From Peronospora farinosa (Eukaryota; Oomycota; Peronosporomycetes; Peronosporales; Peronosporaceae), in assembly GCA_947646735.1 (NCBI GenBank), contig CANTFK010000055.1, positions 124,001 through 188,000 of the forward strand: a stretch of DNA of 64,000 bases, read 5' to 3'. The translations under genes and the position numbers were made by a program. Positions 52,043 through 62,568 of this stretch are shown piece after piece; the first letter of the stretch is position 1, and every line of letters begins with the position of its first letter. The notes below the pieces were generated by a model. It did not search any database. It worked only from the letters and a program-made list of their open reading frames with translations, and was not told where the DNA came from.

Positions 52043-53235
52043 ATGCGATATCGATGTGGAAAACGCAAGACCGATCGCGCAACGCGTACGGAATGTAGCC
52101 CCCAATTTAGAGAGAAGCTAGCCGACCTGATCAAGGGACTGTTATCGGCAAAGATCATTCAGCCTTCCACCTCGCCATGGGCCAGCCCAATTTTGATCAT
52201 CGTAAAGAAGAACGGGGTCAATATTCGATTGTGTATCGACTATCGGTTAGTGAATGATATCACCCAGCTTATGGTATACCTATGCCGTTGATTAACGAAT
52301 TACTGGAAGACTTGGACGGACCTTTGTGGTACTGTTCTCTTGATATGGCAAGTGGTTTTTGGGTCGTCAGTATGACCGAAATGGCGAGACTAATCTCGGC
52401 GTCCGTTACGCCACTGGGATTATTTGAATGGCTTCGGATGCCTTTTGGGCTTAAGAATGCGCCTCAGATATATCAAAGATTGTTGGATAATGCGTTATAT
52501 GGATTCTTACGGATTCCGCCAGGGGCGGCCACAGAGGAAACAGAGGGTTTGTTCGCAACAGGGGAACCAGATGCAAAATTGGGCCTTTCGATATTGGGTC
52601 GACAATCATACATTGACGATATACTTGCTCCTGCCGAATCGTGGGATGTATTATGCCAGAAAGTGGAGCGGCTGCTAGACGTGTGCGAGTATTGGAATTT
52701 GTCGGTCAGTGCCGTCAAGAGTACGTGGGGATGTCGGAAGGTCGAGTATCTTGGACATCGAGTTTCCAAGGAGGGACAAGAGGCCCACCCAAAAGACCTT
52801 CAGTCTTTGGTTGACCTACCTCTACCGACAACGCTGAAGGCTATGCAATCCTTTCTAGAAAGCCTAAATTACTACAGCAGGTACATTAAAGATTATGCCG
52901 TATACGCGTCAATCCTTTATGAACAGAGAGAGGTGGATTTTCACGTTTGGAGGTGCAGATTGAAGGCTAACGACGAAGTGGCGGCCCAGGAAGACGACGA
53001 AGGAAAATGGTCGAAGGTACAAGTAGCGTTTGCCATGCTCAAGAACAAGATTGCTACGGCGCCCATCCTACGACATTTCGACCCGGCTAGAGAGGCGGTT
53101 ATTATTGTCGACACAAGTGAATGGTCCATCTTGGCGTCGTTGGTGCAGAATTACGACGGCCTGTACATGCCGGTAATGTTCACGAGTCGAACCCTTAAGT
53201 CTTACGAGGTGATATATAGCACAGTGGAAAAGTAA
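52043..53235 (+). pseudogene. pol: A2 pol: RT and gypsy RNase H
   Basis: As in A1, with the same one-base loss at about 52279 (MVYL|MPLINELLEDL). Catalytic SYIDDIL is intact. The RNase H start VIIVDTSEWSILASLVQ is present, then a TAA at 53233-53235 after STVEK. Downstream, at about 53416, some 960 bp present in A1 (17942-18897), including the second RNase H and the linker before integrase, are deleted. Confidence 0.9.
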
Positions 53236-53429
53236 GTGTTGGCGTTGTTACGGATATTGGAAACTTGCTTCACGATGTTGGTCAACCGACCCCTCAAGGT
53301 TCTGACGAGGCATTCTACACTACCCTGGCTAGTGAAGTCTTCGGGGTTGCAAGGTCGCTTGGGAAATTGAGCCGCTCTTTTGTCCCAGTGGACTTTGAAG
53401 ATTGTGAAATGCAGGAATGAGCCGACGTC

Positions 53430-54811
53430 CTCCATCACTATCATACGAGTTTGGAAGGCGGCCATCAGGGAATCGGGCGTACCTATCATCGGATTTGACG
53501 ATATTGTCATTGGAGGGGTCTATTTCGGAGCGTCCAGAAATATGTGGGTCAGTGAATGGATTGTGAGACTGGGAAAGGGAGGCCCACTTTACAAGGTAAG
53601 TCTCCGGGAATGTTGAAGCGACGTACCCCTTCCAAATTACCGCGATGGACCACATACCATCTCTCCCCAAGTCGCATAAAGGAAATACGGAGCTACTGAT
53701 CTGGGTCGACCTGTTCACAGGTTATGTGATGGCTAAGGCTAGGGCGTCACGGACAGCCCACACAGTAGCTGAGGGATATGAAGAATGCGTGTTCCGCCGC
53801 TTTGGTATCAGTGAGACGATCCGTCACGCTCGGGAACCGGGGTTTATGTCGGACTTCTTCCGAGCGTTCAGTCGTATGGTGGGTCAACGTCAGAGAGCGA
53901 ACATGGCCTACCGACCTCAATCGAACGGCACTGCGGAGAGAATGGTCCAGACTCTAACAAGATCGCTCAAGATGTACGTAGCCGACGTGGGACAGCGAGA
54001 CTGGGATGAATACGCGTAACGTTTAACGTTTGCGTTAAACACGGCTCAAGACAGAGTGCGGGAAGAAACACCGTTTTATCAGGTACATGGATGGGATGCT
54101 AGGACCACTCTTGAGACTATGTTACCGATGGTGAACACTCGACGTCGAGAATCAGGACCTCGGAGATGGAGATATCGAATTTAAAGTCACTATCAGCGAG
54201 AAAGAGACCAATTCAACGTGAACTTACGGGCGGCTAGTCAGGTTCGGGTGCAAGCGCACAATAAAGGGGTAGTCGGCCACGAAATTCAGCCAGGGGCCCG
54301 GGTATGGCTATACTTAGAACGGGTGAAAGAGGGGTATGCCAAGAAAATGGCCCACCTATGGCACGGACCGTTCCGAGTCCGAGAATTAATCGGAGATCAT
54401 GCAGTACGTCTGGAATTACGAGGTACAGAATACAGACTATTCCCAATCGTGCACATCTCCAAGCTCAATCCCGTCAGAGAGTTCCCCGATCGACCGAACA
54501 GCGAGCTGAAAGTGGATGGAACAGATCGAGTCGACTTCGATGAGTGCCTGTTTCCAGAAGACAGCTGGGTGCGGGGATTGGAAGAGGGCGAGTATGAAGT
54601 CGAAGAAATTTTAGAGAGTCGTACAGGTATGAAGACTCGGTATGGGAGGCAACAACGAGAATTCCTCGTGCAATGGAAGGGGCACCCTGACCCCTCGTGG
54701 GTGGACGAAGTGGATCTGAATTGCGGAGCTTTACTACGGGACTTTGAGCGCAAGAAGACAAGCCATAACCGTTTCGAAGTAATGCAAGCCATGAAAATTG
54801 GCAGACGGTAG
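53430..54811 (+). pseudogene. pol: A2 pol: integrase and chromodomain
   Basis: The zinc-binding region is shifted as in A1. Core 53645-54019: WVDLFTGYV, RHAREPGF (catalytic Asp to Ala, GCT at 53828-53830), NGTAERMVQ, then the same TAA after WDEYA. The C-terminal frame 54218-54811 has HLWHGPFRVREL and the chromodomain YEVEEILESR ... FLVQWKGHPDPSWVDEVDL. Confidence 0.9.
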
Positions 54812-55076
54812 CAAGATCCTTGGAAGGTAGACCGGTTCCATCTTTGATAGACCTGGTCTCTCATTGGTCGGCCCGTCCCCTCGTTGGTAGACCTGGGTCG
54901 CCGGCGGGGCGGCCTCGACCTTCCACGAGTTAGGAGTATAGGAGAATGGAGAAAAAAGGAAGACGATGGCCAAGATCACCTGGAACAGAGGAAAGCATGG
55001 CAAGAGGAGATAGAAGATGGACAAGCACACAAAATAAGATCGAAGAGAAAAGACATATTCATGTTCAAGTGAAGAC

Positions 55077-55470
55077 CTAAACGGATGGCCCAAACTTACC
55101 TTTAAGGCGTCGAACTACAGCGCCAGGATGGGGCACAGAAGACAAACGATACTGAGTGAGCCACGGCCACGCGGAATCCGACACCCGAAGAGCCTCAAGC
55201 AGGTCGACTGGATCCGACCCCTCTTCACGACCAGGGAACTAATAAACCACACGGCGGGTTCGAGGAAGATGACGGAAGAGGGGGTCCAGGAAATTGTCGA
55301 GATCGCAGTGGCCCTTGCTCATCCCAATGAAGATAAGGTCGACCACCTCCCGCCACGCTCGAGTCGCCCGACTCCGACGCTTCTTCCGCGCGTTGTAGTA
55401 GGACGCGAGGAAAGAGTTCGCGCACGCTTGGTCTTTGAAGATCCACAGGCAGTGGATCGCCTCCCAAAGT
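55077..55470 (-). pseudogene. C-terminal part of the A2 antisense ORF
   Basis: Reading leftwards from the LTR-B junction: ALWEAIHCLW, FLASYYNARKKRRSRATRAW, DLDNFLDPLFRHLPRTRRVVY, then a TAG at 55248-55250, where A1 has TGG (tryptophan). The rest of the ORF must lie beyond the B insertion, outside the window. Confidence 0.65.
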
Positions 55471-55474
55471 GCTT

Positions 55475-56574
55475 TGTGGTGAAGTGCCAGGGAAAGTTGA
55501 AGTTTAAGGGAAATAGAACAGAGAGCAAGAGAATTTCTGGTCACTTCCCCGAGGGAGTGACCACGACCCGGCCTCGCGGATTTACAACCACACACGAGGC
55601 CCCGCCTTAATAAGAATATAAGGACCCAGACGTGCGGAGCCAGCACAGGCCCCAGGCCCCGAAAACAGGTTCCAGGGGCCCAGGAGCCCAAGGGTCCAGG
55701 CGTACAGGGGACCAGGGGCACAGGGGCACAGGGCCCAGGAGCACAGAGACCCAGGGGTAGAGGGACCCAGGGGTACAGAGGCCCAGGGGTACAGAGGCCC
55801 AGGGTCCTAGAGGCCCAGGGGTACAGGGGCCTAGGGGCTCCGGGGTACAGGGGCCCAATGTCCGAGGGTGCAGATTCGGTACACAGAATATCGAAGATTA
55901 CAGAAAGTACAGGCACCAAGGAACTAGCTTTTCCTCCAAAAATCCACACGGGGCACTATCTAGATCAAAGGGTTAAGGTTAGGCAAGAAAAGCATACAAA
56001 GTATAAGGTAAATAAACACACTCGAATTTTTATTACACTTGGCAGCTTTAAGCGCCCCTTTTAAGCTTCTCCGTTGCTTCACCTCTTCCGGGCGGGATAC
56101 CCTTTGGCCCCCAGACGTCCAGCAGGTGTCAGACGGCTCAAGCAACGCAAGTTGAACCTCAGGATAGTTGGCCTGAGGTGTCAAGTAAGTGTCAAGACTC
56201 TACGACCCGCTACAGGAAGCGGTTTCCCTACGGGGAAGAGCACAAAGGGGTCGAAGGACCAAGAACAGTCAGACACCAAAGGGGTACATAGTACCAGGTG
56301 CATCGCTATCGACTAAGTCGATTGAGCCCAAGAAACCCGGTCTCAAGTGAAGTATATCCACTCGGGGACCACCAAGTCCAAGTCCTATACAAAGACCAAG
56401 TCTTTAAGTCTTCTGCGTCTAACGAGGAGCAAGACCAGCCAAGCCGACGGGTACACAAGGTGAGACCCAAGATTGACGCAACACGGTATCTAAATATCCC
56501 CTCTGTAAGTCGGCAGTCCGGCGCTGTGTGTGTTTGTGGTTCTCTCACGTCGTTTGAGAATCCACTCCACCACA
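55475..56574 (+). repeat. 5' LTR of GYP-B1
   Basis: 1100 bp, TGTGGTGAAGTGCC to CACCACA, preceded by GCTT (55471-55474). Internal purine-rich minisatellite at about 55695-55850. Followed by A and the PBS TGGGCGCGTGCCCGG (56576-56590). Confidence 0.92.
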
Positions 56575-56619
56575 ATGGGCGCGTGCCCGGATCTTCGGGA
56601 GACGCGAGATTTCACCGTG

Positions 56620-59058
56620 AGTCCCACGAAGAAGAAAATACAACGGTCAAGATAGACCAAGGGACAATTAAGACACTGGAAACCGGATCGCCAGTGATTA
56701 AGAAGGAAGAAGGATTGGAGGACCTGCGGAGGCCGGGGAGGAGCTCTGCTATTGAGTTCAAGGTGGAATATGAAGAAAAACCACAAATCCTCCCTCTTAT
56801 GTCTTCGTCGAAGAAGACAATATGGGCCGTAATAAATATTATGGTCCAGGGGTCCCAAGTTTGACAGCGAAAGCTAAAAAACAAGGGACCCCGAAACAAG
56901 TCTCCCAACCTACCACTCAAGAGCCAAAGGTGCCCAAGAACAAGCAGCAAAAGAAGCAGAAGCATACCAAGTTGAAGGCACCGAGAGGCGAAGACACGAA
57001 GGACGAGTTGGGAGAGAGCCAAGGCGTGGCCAGTAAGGACTGGACAGAAGAAGATTTGGAAGAAGCCTACCATCGGAATAAATTGAAGAAGTTTCTTCGA
57101 AAGGACCCGGTGATGAAGGCGCTCAAGGTCAAGCTTATGGACCAGGTCCACGGTCCGATAACGGCTCTTCCCACCACGACCACAGACCTGGAGGTCCTCA
57201 AGGCCGTAATGAATCTGCTACATGAAGCTGGGATGGATGCTGGGAACTTTACCGCTGAGACCCTCTTTGATTTCGGGTTCGAGACCTTGAAGAAGACCTT
57301 AGTGACCCTGCATGGTCACCTCAAGACGTTAGTGGGGGAGTTCCCCCCGAAGGAAGTACCCCGTCAAGATGGAGGAGTAGTGGATCCTGGTGTGGGCTCT
57401 CCTGCTGCGTCACTCGGTGAATCGTCACCAAGGTCTCAATATGAATCGGCCACCTCATCTATGATGTCGGCCCTGATGGATACGGTGGACCGAATGCAAC
57501 TGGGTCCAGCTGGTGCAGCGTTATTAGAAGCACGAATTCGCGAAGCTGGCCATATGGACACAGCAACTCCATGGGTCCAGCGCCAAGCAGAGGAGGAGAC
57601 GGAAGCCCGGTGCAAAGTGGAGCCAAGGTTGATGGGGACAAAAACGAATCAGGAAACAAAGGCTGAGTCAGTTTCCCCTAGCGCACTCCAGTCGTCCTTT
57701 AATAAGGCGATGACCAAGTTCCTTGAAGAGCAAGGCTCCACAAAAGTTGCAGTGGACAGGGGACACACCACGAAGGGTCAAGGACCAGTTCATCCCAGGG
57801 TCTCCCAGCGAATTGAGTGCCTAGGACCACTAGGCGATATTCCTGATGTGGACATGGAGTCTGTGGGGTAAACCCATGAATCATACGACCCAGATGACTT
57901 GGCGTTCCCGATGACCTCAGCGCGAGCGACTGTGGCCGCGGCTACGGCAGGAAGACCCCCTACTGTTGTTCCACACATTAGGGTATCGGCCTCGTCGGAT
58001 CTTAAGGAATTTAGCGGAAGGGACCACGATGAAGATCGTGCCAGAAGCTGGAGCACTAAGGTAAAGACGGCTTTTCTCTGAGACCAGGCACCAGACAGCG
58101 AGAAGTGTCTCATCTTTGGGTCCCTGCTCACAGGTCCAGCTCAGAATTGGTATCGACAGCTAGATCGAACGGTACGCGTCGATTGGAAGCTGCTCCTGCG
58201 ACAGTTCCAAGCACAATTTTGCGGCTTGGGGGTGTCGGTGGCCCGACAATATTATCACGCCAGAAAGAGAACCGATGAGTCACTCTTGGAATATCTATAC
58301 CGTTTGAATGTGGCGGGACTCAGGGCCAAGCTAGATATTAAGGGTGGACCCCCCAGTGTAAAGCGTGAACACGTGGACCATTACGTGGAAACCTTGGATG
58401 ATTGAGGATTAGCGGACCAGCTTACATTGCTCAGCCTTTCTGATGCAGATGACCTGGAGGAAGTCCTGCTGGCTCGTCAAAGAGCGAAGACGCGTCAAGG
58501 AAGGGTCTTGTTCGGTTCCAGCAAGTTTCGCCAGAAGGCCCCAACCACCCCAGACCACATCAAGAGTCAGCTGAGAAGACCCGTCCAAGTCATCCGAGCC
58601 ACTTCTGAAAGTGAAAATGACCAAGGGTCCAGTTCCAGTGGGTCTGAGGGAGAAGGTGACCTCAGAAGAATTTATGCGGCGGCGAGTAAGCCTTACACTG
58701 GTAGGGCGAGGAACGTAGATGACCCCCGGGACCATCAGGACCCAGACCCAGACCGAGGTCGACGCATGGCAGAGGGACCTGGACAAAAGGTGGTTCCAGG
58801 GACACCCGCGACAATGTGTACCCATTGTGGGTCTAGGAAGCATGGGGATCTGGACTGTTGAAGCGACTCGTTTGCGAGTGCTGTGGAAAGAAGGGTCACC
58901 CAGCCGACCGCTGCCTGTTTGTGTGTCGCGGTTGTGGCAAGGTTCACGACGTCGGCAAGTGCCCGATGGAAGAGTTCTACAATCTGATTCGCCAGTGTTA
59001 CAACCCGACCAAGCACGCAGGGCAGCTGCCCGAGGCGGCGGAGAAGATGTTAAATTAG
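56620..59058 (+). pseudogene. gag: B1 gag
   Basis: The N-terminal part (to 56864) is in one frame (VEYEEKPQILPL). The main frame starts at 56822 and is broken by TAA (57869-57871) and TGAs (58079-58081, 58403-58405), with a one-base loss at 58857 (DC|KRLVCECC, A has NCWKR). Order as in A1: basic N-terminus (KNKQQKKQKHTKLK), DWTEEDLEEAYHRNKLKKF, GPAGAALLEARIREAG, DVDMESVG, capsid (NWYRQLDRTVRVDWKLLLRQF, RLNVAGLRAKLDIK), knuckles CTHCGSRKHGDLDC, CECCGKKGHPADRC, CRGCGKVHDVGKC. Ends ATG TTA AAT TAG with pol in the -1 frame. Confidence 0.9.
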
Positions 59059-60405
59059 AACGCTCGCCAGGTTTGAATCTGGTACGAACCGAGCGTTCTG
59101 ATTATTACAGTTATGCAGTTGTGGAAAGCATTCGGTGGAAAAGGTCAATAAGATGGATGAATTGATTGGAAATACATCGGGCTTTTGCATTAATTCTGTT
59201 GCTGCTGTGGCCAATGCATGTATACCTCACGTTTATTACCGAGGGGAGACTATGATGACATTGGATTTATTGCCGGGAGAGTCAAGAGGATACTGGAAAC
59301 ACCATGCCCCAGGAAAGTGGTTTAAGCAAGCCAAGGCCTCTGGGAAAGTTAACAATATTCGTGCGAATTTACTGCTTGATTCTGGTGCCGAGATATCTAT
59401 TTTGGATATCGCCTTTGCTCGTAAGGCAGGCTTCCAGATTAACACAAGCGAGAAACAAGAGTGTGTGGGCATTGGAGAAGCAGTTTACACCACGGAAGGG
59501 CGAACGAAGATCAAGATAACGTTAAATGGTGTATTAGTATACTTCTTCAATGTGTGGGTCGGGTCCATGGCCGGCCAGGATGTGCTACTAGGAATGGACT
59601 TTATGGTGCCAGCTGGAATTCGCTTGGACATGGCGGACGGAACTATTTGCTTGCCAGACGAAGTTCGAATCCAGCTGACAGGTCGCAAGACCTTGTATAG
59701 TGGCCATGTTTCTGAGGTAAAATTGGGCCAGTACGTGAATTTACCGGCGACAATATATGTCGAGGTTCCTCTGAAGAAGGTTACGTCGGACCAGTGAAAA
59801 TTATGGATGACCCGGGGAGACAGATGGGTGACTACGATGATCCAAGGACATGGACATCGTCAATTCTTGAGGGTCACCAATGTGAGTGACAAGGATCTGA
59901 TCCTACACGAGGATACCAAGCTGGGCATTTGGCTGGCTAAGGACCGGGTTCCCCGAGCCCAAGGATTCGTGTCAGTTGGTTCTAGGAGGTACGCTGAATG
60001 AAAAAATTAAGCCTACCAAGCAACCATCGACGAGGAGGATGCAGAAACCACTCAAGAAGAAGTGTACCAAGGTCCGATGGTCGAGAAACCTCAGTACACG
60101 ACTCCACAGAGATGTTGCTACGGACGGGGACCCAAGTGCCAGTGGTTAACGTGGTGCACGAGTCTGTTATGAGTTACCCTGAGTCATTACCATCAGATCA
60201 GGAGTCTGGAGGGGAGGCCCTCGATAGAGGTCAACCAGCTGGAGCTAGCGTGGGCACGGAAGTCTCATCTAAGGATATGGCCGATATGGAGAGAGTCCAC
60301 CCAGAGGGGGGTCCACAGGTCCACCCAGAGGAGGGTCCACCGGTCCACCAAGAAGTGTGTCCACAGGTCATCAAGGCTGAAGTATATACTTTCGATGAAT
60401 AGGTC
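59059..60405 (+). pseudogene. pol: B1 pol: protease and connector
   Basis: From the gag stop the -1 frame reads KLERSPGLNLVRTERSDYY, then an indel near 59150 shifts into 59135-59797: LDSGAEISILDIAFARKAG and QDVLLGMDFMVPAGIRLDMADG. It ends at a TGA (59795-59797) in place of the Trp of A (EQWKLW). The connector 59807-60402 has LHEDTKLGIWLAKDRVP and FVSVGSRRYAE, a second Trp-to-TGA at 59999-60001, and a short HPEEGP/VHQE repeat. Confidence 0.88.
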
Positions 60406-60585
60406 TGTGTTCACGAGAGTGGAGACTTATGTGCCGAGGATATCGACAAAAATTGGTCTGTTATCACTGAGATCACCCCATCCACGAACAAAGTTACGTT
60501 AGAAGACATCCAGATCCCAGACCCCGGTGGTACGCCAAAGGAGGAGGTAGACCGCCTCCACCAGATTAAATGGAGTTAACGACAT

Positions 60586-61968
60586 TTGCTGATGGGAAAA
60601 GGTAATGCATTACCCCCGGCGGCTCGAGGAGCAGTTTGCTACATTGATGTTGGGAACGCACGGCCAATCCCCCATAGGGTACGGAAGGTGGCCCCTCAAT
60701 TTAGGGAGAAGCTGGCAGACCTGATAAAAGGCCTCTTGTCATCCAAGATAATCCAGCATTCCACCTCCCCATGGGCCAGTTCAATTGTAATTATTGTTAA
60801 GAAGAATGGGGTGGATATAAGGCTGTGCATTGACTACCGGATGGTGAATGATTTAACGCGGCTTATGGTGTATCCTATGCCTCTCGTGAATGAGTTGCTG
60901 GAAGACCTAAATAAGGCCCTGTGGTACTGCTCACTGGATATGGCTAGCGGCTTTTGGGTGGTCAGTATGACCAAACGAGCCCGTTTAATCTCGGCGTTTG
61001 TAACCCCGCTCGGACTTTTTGAGTGGAGACGAATGCCGTTTGGACTGAAGAATGCGCCGCAGATCTATCAGCGGCTGTTGGAAAATGCTTTATATGGGTT
61101 TCTTACGATTTTCTCATAGCCGGGCTCTGACAAAATAGAGGACCTGTTCGAGGTGGTCCATCCAGAGGGAGACCTCAAGAAGTCTATATTAGGACGTAGG
61201 TCCTATATCGACGACATTTTGGTGACCTCGGAGTCATGGGATGACTTATGCGTGAAAGTGGAACGACTTTTGGAGGTGTGTGACAAGTGGAACTTATCGA
61301 TCAGCGCGGTTAAGAGCTCATGGGGCTGTCGAAAGGTAAATTACCTTGGCCACCAAATGTCAGCGGAAGGGCTGGAGGCCCACCCTAAAGACCTTTAGTC
61401 CTTGGTGGACTTACCGTTACCCACTACCCTGAAAGCTATGCAGTCGTTTCTCGGAAGTCTCAACTATTACAGTCGGTTCCTGGAGGACTACGCCATTTAT
61501 GCATCCATCCTGTACGAACTAAGGGAAGTGGATTACCACATATTACGACGCCGGATGAGTGGAACTGGGGACACCCAGAGGAGTGACCAGGAGGAAGACC
61601 GATGGACTCGGGTGCAGGTGGTCTTTGCGATATTGAAGAATAAGATAGACACCGCCTCAATCCTCCGTCATTTTGATCCTTGCCGAGAACCGGTCGTCGT
61701 TTATGCCAGTGAGTGGGCCATCTCGGCATCCCTGGTGCAGGAATATGAGGGGGGTGTATATGCCGGTAACTTTCACGAGTCGAACTATGAAGCCAAACGA
61801 GATCAACTATGGGCTGGTGGACAAGGAAGTGTTGGCGCTATTGCGTACACGTCACTGGTCACCCGACCTATCAAGGTCTTGACCCGACACTCAACACTGG
61901 CGTGGTTAGTCCGGTCACCTGGTCTACAAGGCCGCCTTGGAAATTGGGCTGCGCTCCTTTCCCAATGA
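60586..61968 (+). pseudogene. pol: B1 pol: RT and gypsy RNase H
   Basis: RT 60586-61119 keeps the frame through LMVYPMPLVNELLEDL, the site of the one-base loss in A. DMASGFWVVSM, MPFGLKNAPQIYQRLLENALYGF, then TAG (61117-61119). Next 61153-61398 has catalytic SYIDDILV and GHQMSAEGLEAHPKDL, ending at TAG where A has CAG (Gln). Then 61402-61968 has SFLGSLNYYSRFL, VVVYASEWAISASLVQ, ending at TGA where A2 has TGG. All core RT residues are conserved. Confidence 0.9.
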
Positions 61969-61977
61969 ACGTTAGAA

Positions 61978-62568
61978 GTGGTCAAGTGTGAGCGCGGCGA
62001 AGATGAAATACTGTGGACATTAGCGCCAAGCATTACGCCTCGCGAAAATATGGACTCTATTCTATCTTCAATCGCCCCCAAGAGACATCCGCGCCAAGCT
62101 ATCACGGTGGTTCCTCCTACAGTCGAACCTGAGGAAGTCTTGTACGTGGTCAGTTTCGATGGGTATGCACGAGTTAAGCGTGGGGGAGGAGCCTGCAGTG
62201 CTATTGTGTGGCAACTACCGGAATGGATGGTAGTCGCCGCTGCTTCCCGGTATTTGACTGAAACGACAGTAAATGAGGCAGAGTATGAAGGCCTATTGTT
62301 GGACTTCCTTCTACTGGATAACCTGGAGCGTAGACGTCTAGTAGTGTGTGGAGATTCTAACCTGGTCGTGCGACAGATGCGAGGAGAAATCGAGTGTAAG
62401 GCGCAGGGCCTGACAGTACGATGGGCGAAGGCCCTTGAAAAACTCAGGTTCTGGCCCGTTCACGAGTTTCTACACATGAAGCGCGAATGGAACCAAAGTG
62501 CAGACCGACTTGCTAACGTGGCTTTGCACCAGCAACAGGGTGCCGGAAGAAGAGTTAAAGGACCTTGA
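61978..62568 (+). pseudogene. pol: B1 pol: second RNase H domain
   Basis: Open 196-codon frame: LYVVSFDGYARVKRGGGACSAI (Asp), ETTVNEAEYEGLLLDF (Glu), LVVCGDSNLVVRQMRG (Asp), EWNQSADRLANVALHQQ (Asp). A complete D-E-D-D RNase H, better preserved than the A1 copy, located between the gypsy RNase H and integrase. Whether it substitutes for the first RNase H or acts on tRNA/PPT removal is unknown. Confidence 0.9.

Larger units (their letters stand above)
48320..55474 (+). mobile_element. GYP-A2: deleted copy, interrupted by B1
   Basis: 5' LTR 48320-49391, gag with a large deletion, pol missing the second RNase H, chromodomain end at 54811, and the C-terminal part of the antisense ORF up to 55470, where LTR-B begins at the same base position as in A1. 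The 5' target duplication is CAAT (48316-48319). It shares the A1 lesions in RT, connector and integrase. The 3' LTR-A should lie beyond the window, after B1. Confidence 0.9.

Noticed and set aside
48320..55474. A1 and A2 as a segmental duplication
   Set aside because: They share internal lesions, but the flanks differ (B2 LTR and C2 protease), and A1 has its own AAAG target duplication with a reconstructible empty site. Separate retrotransposition fits better.
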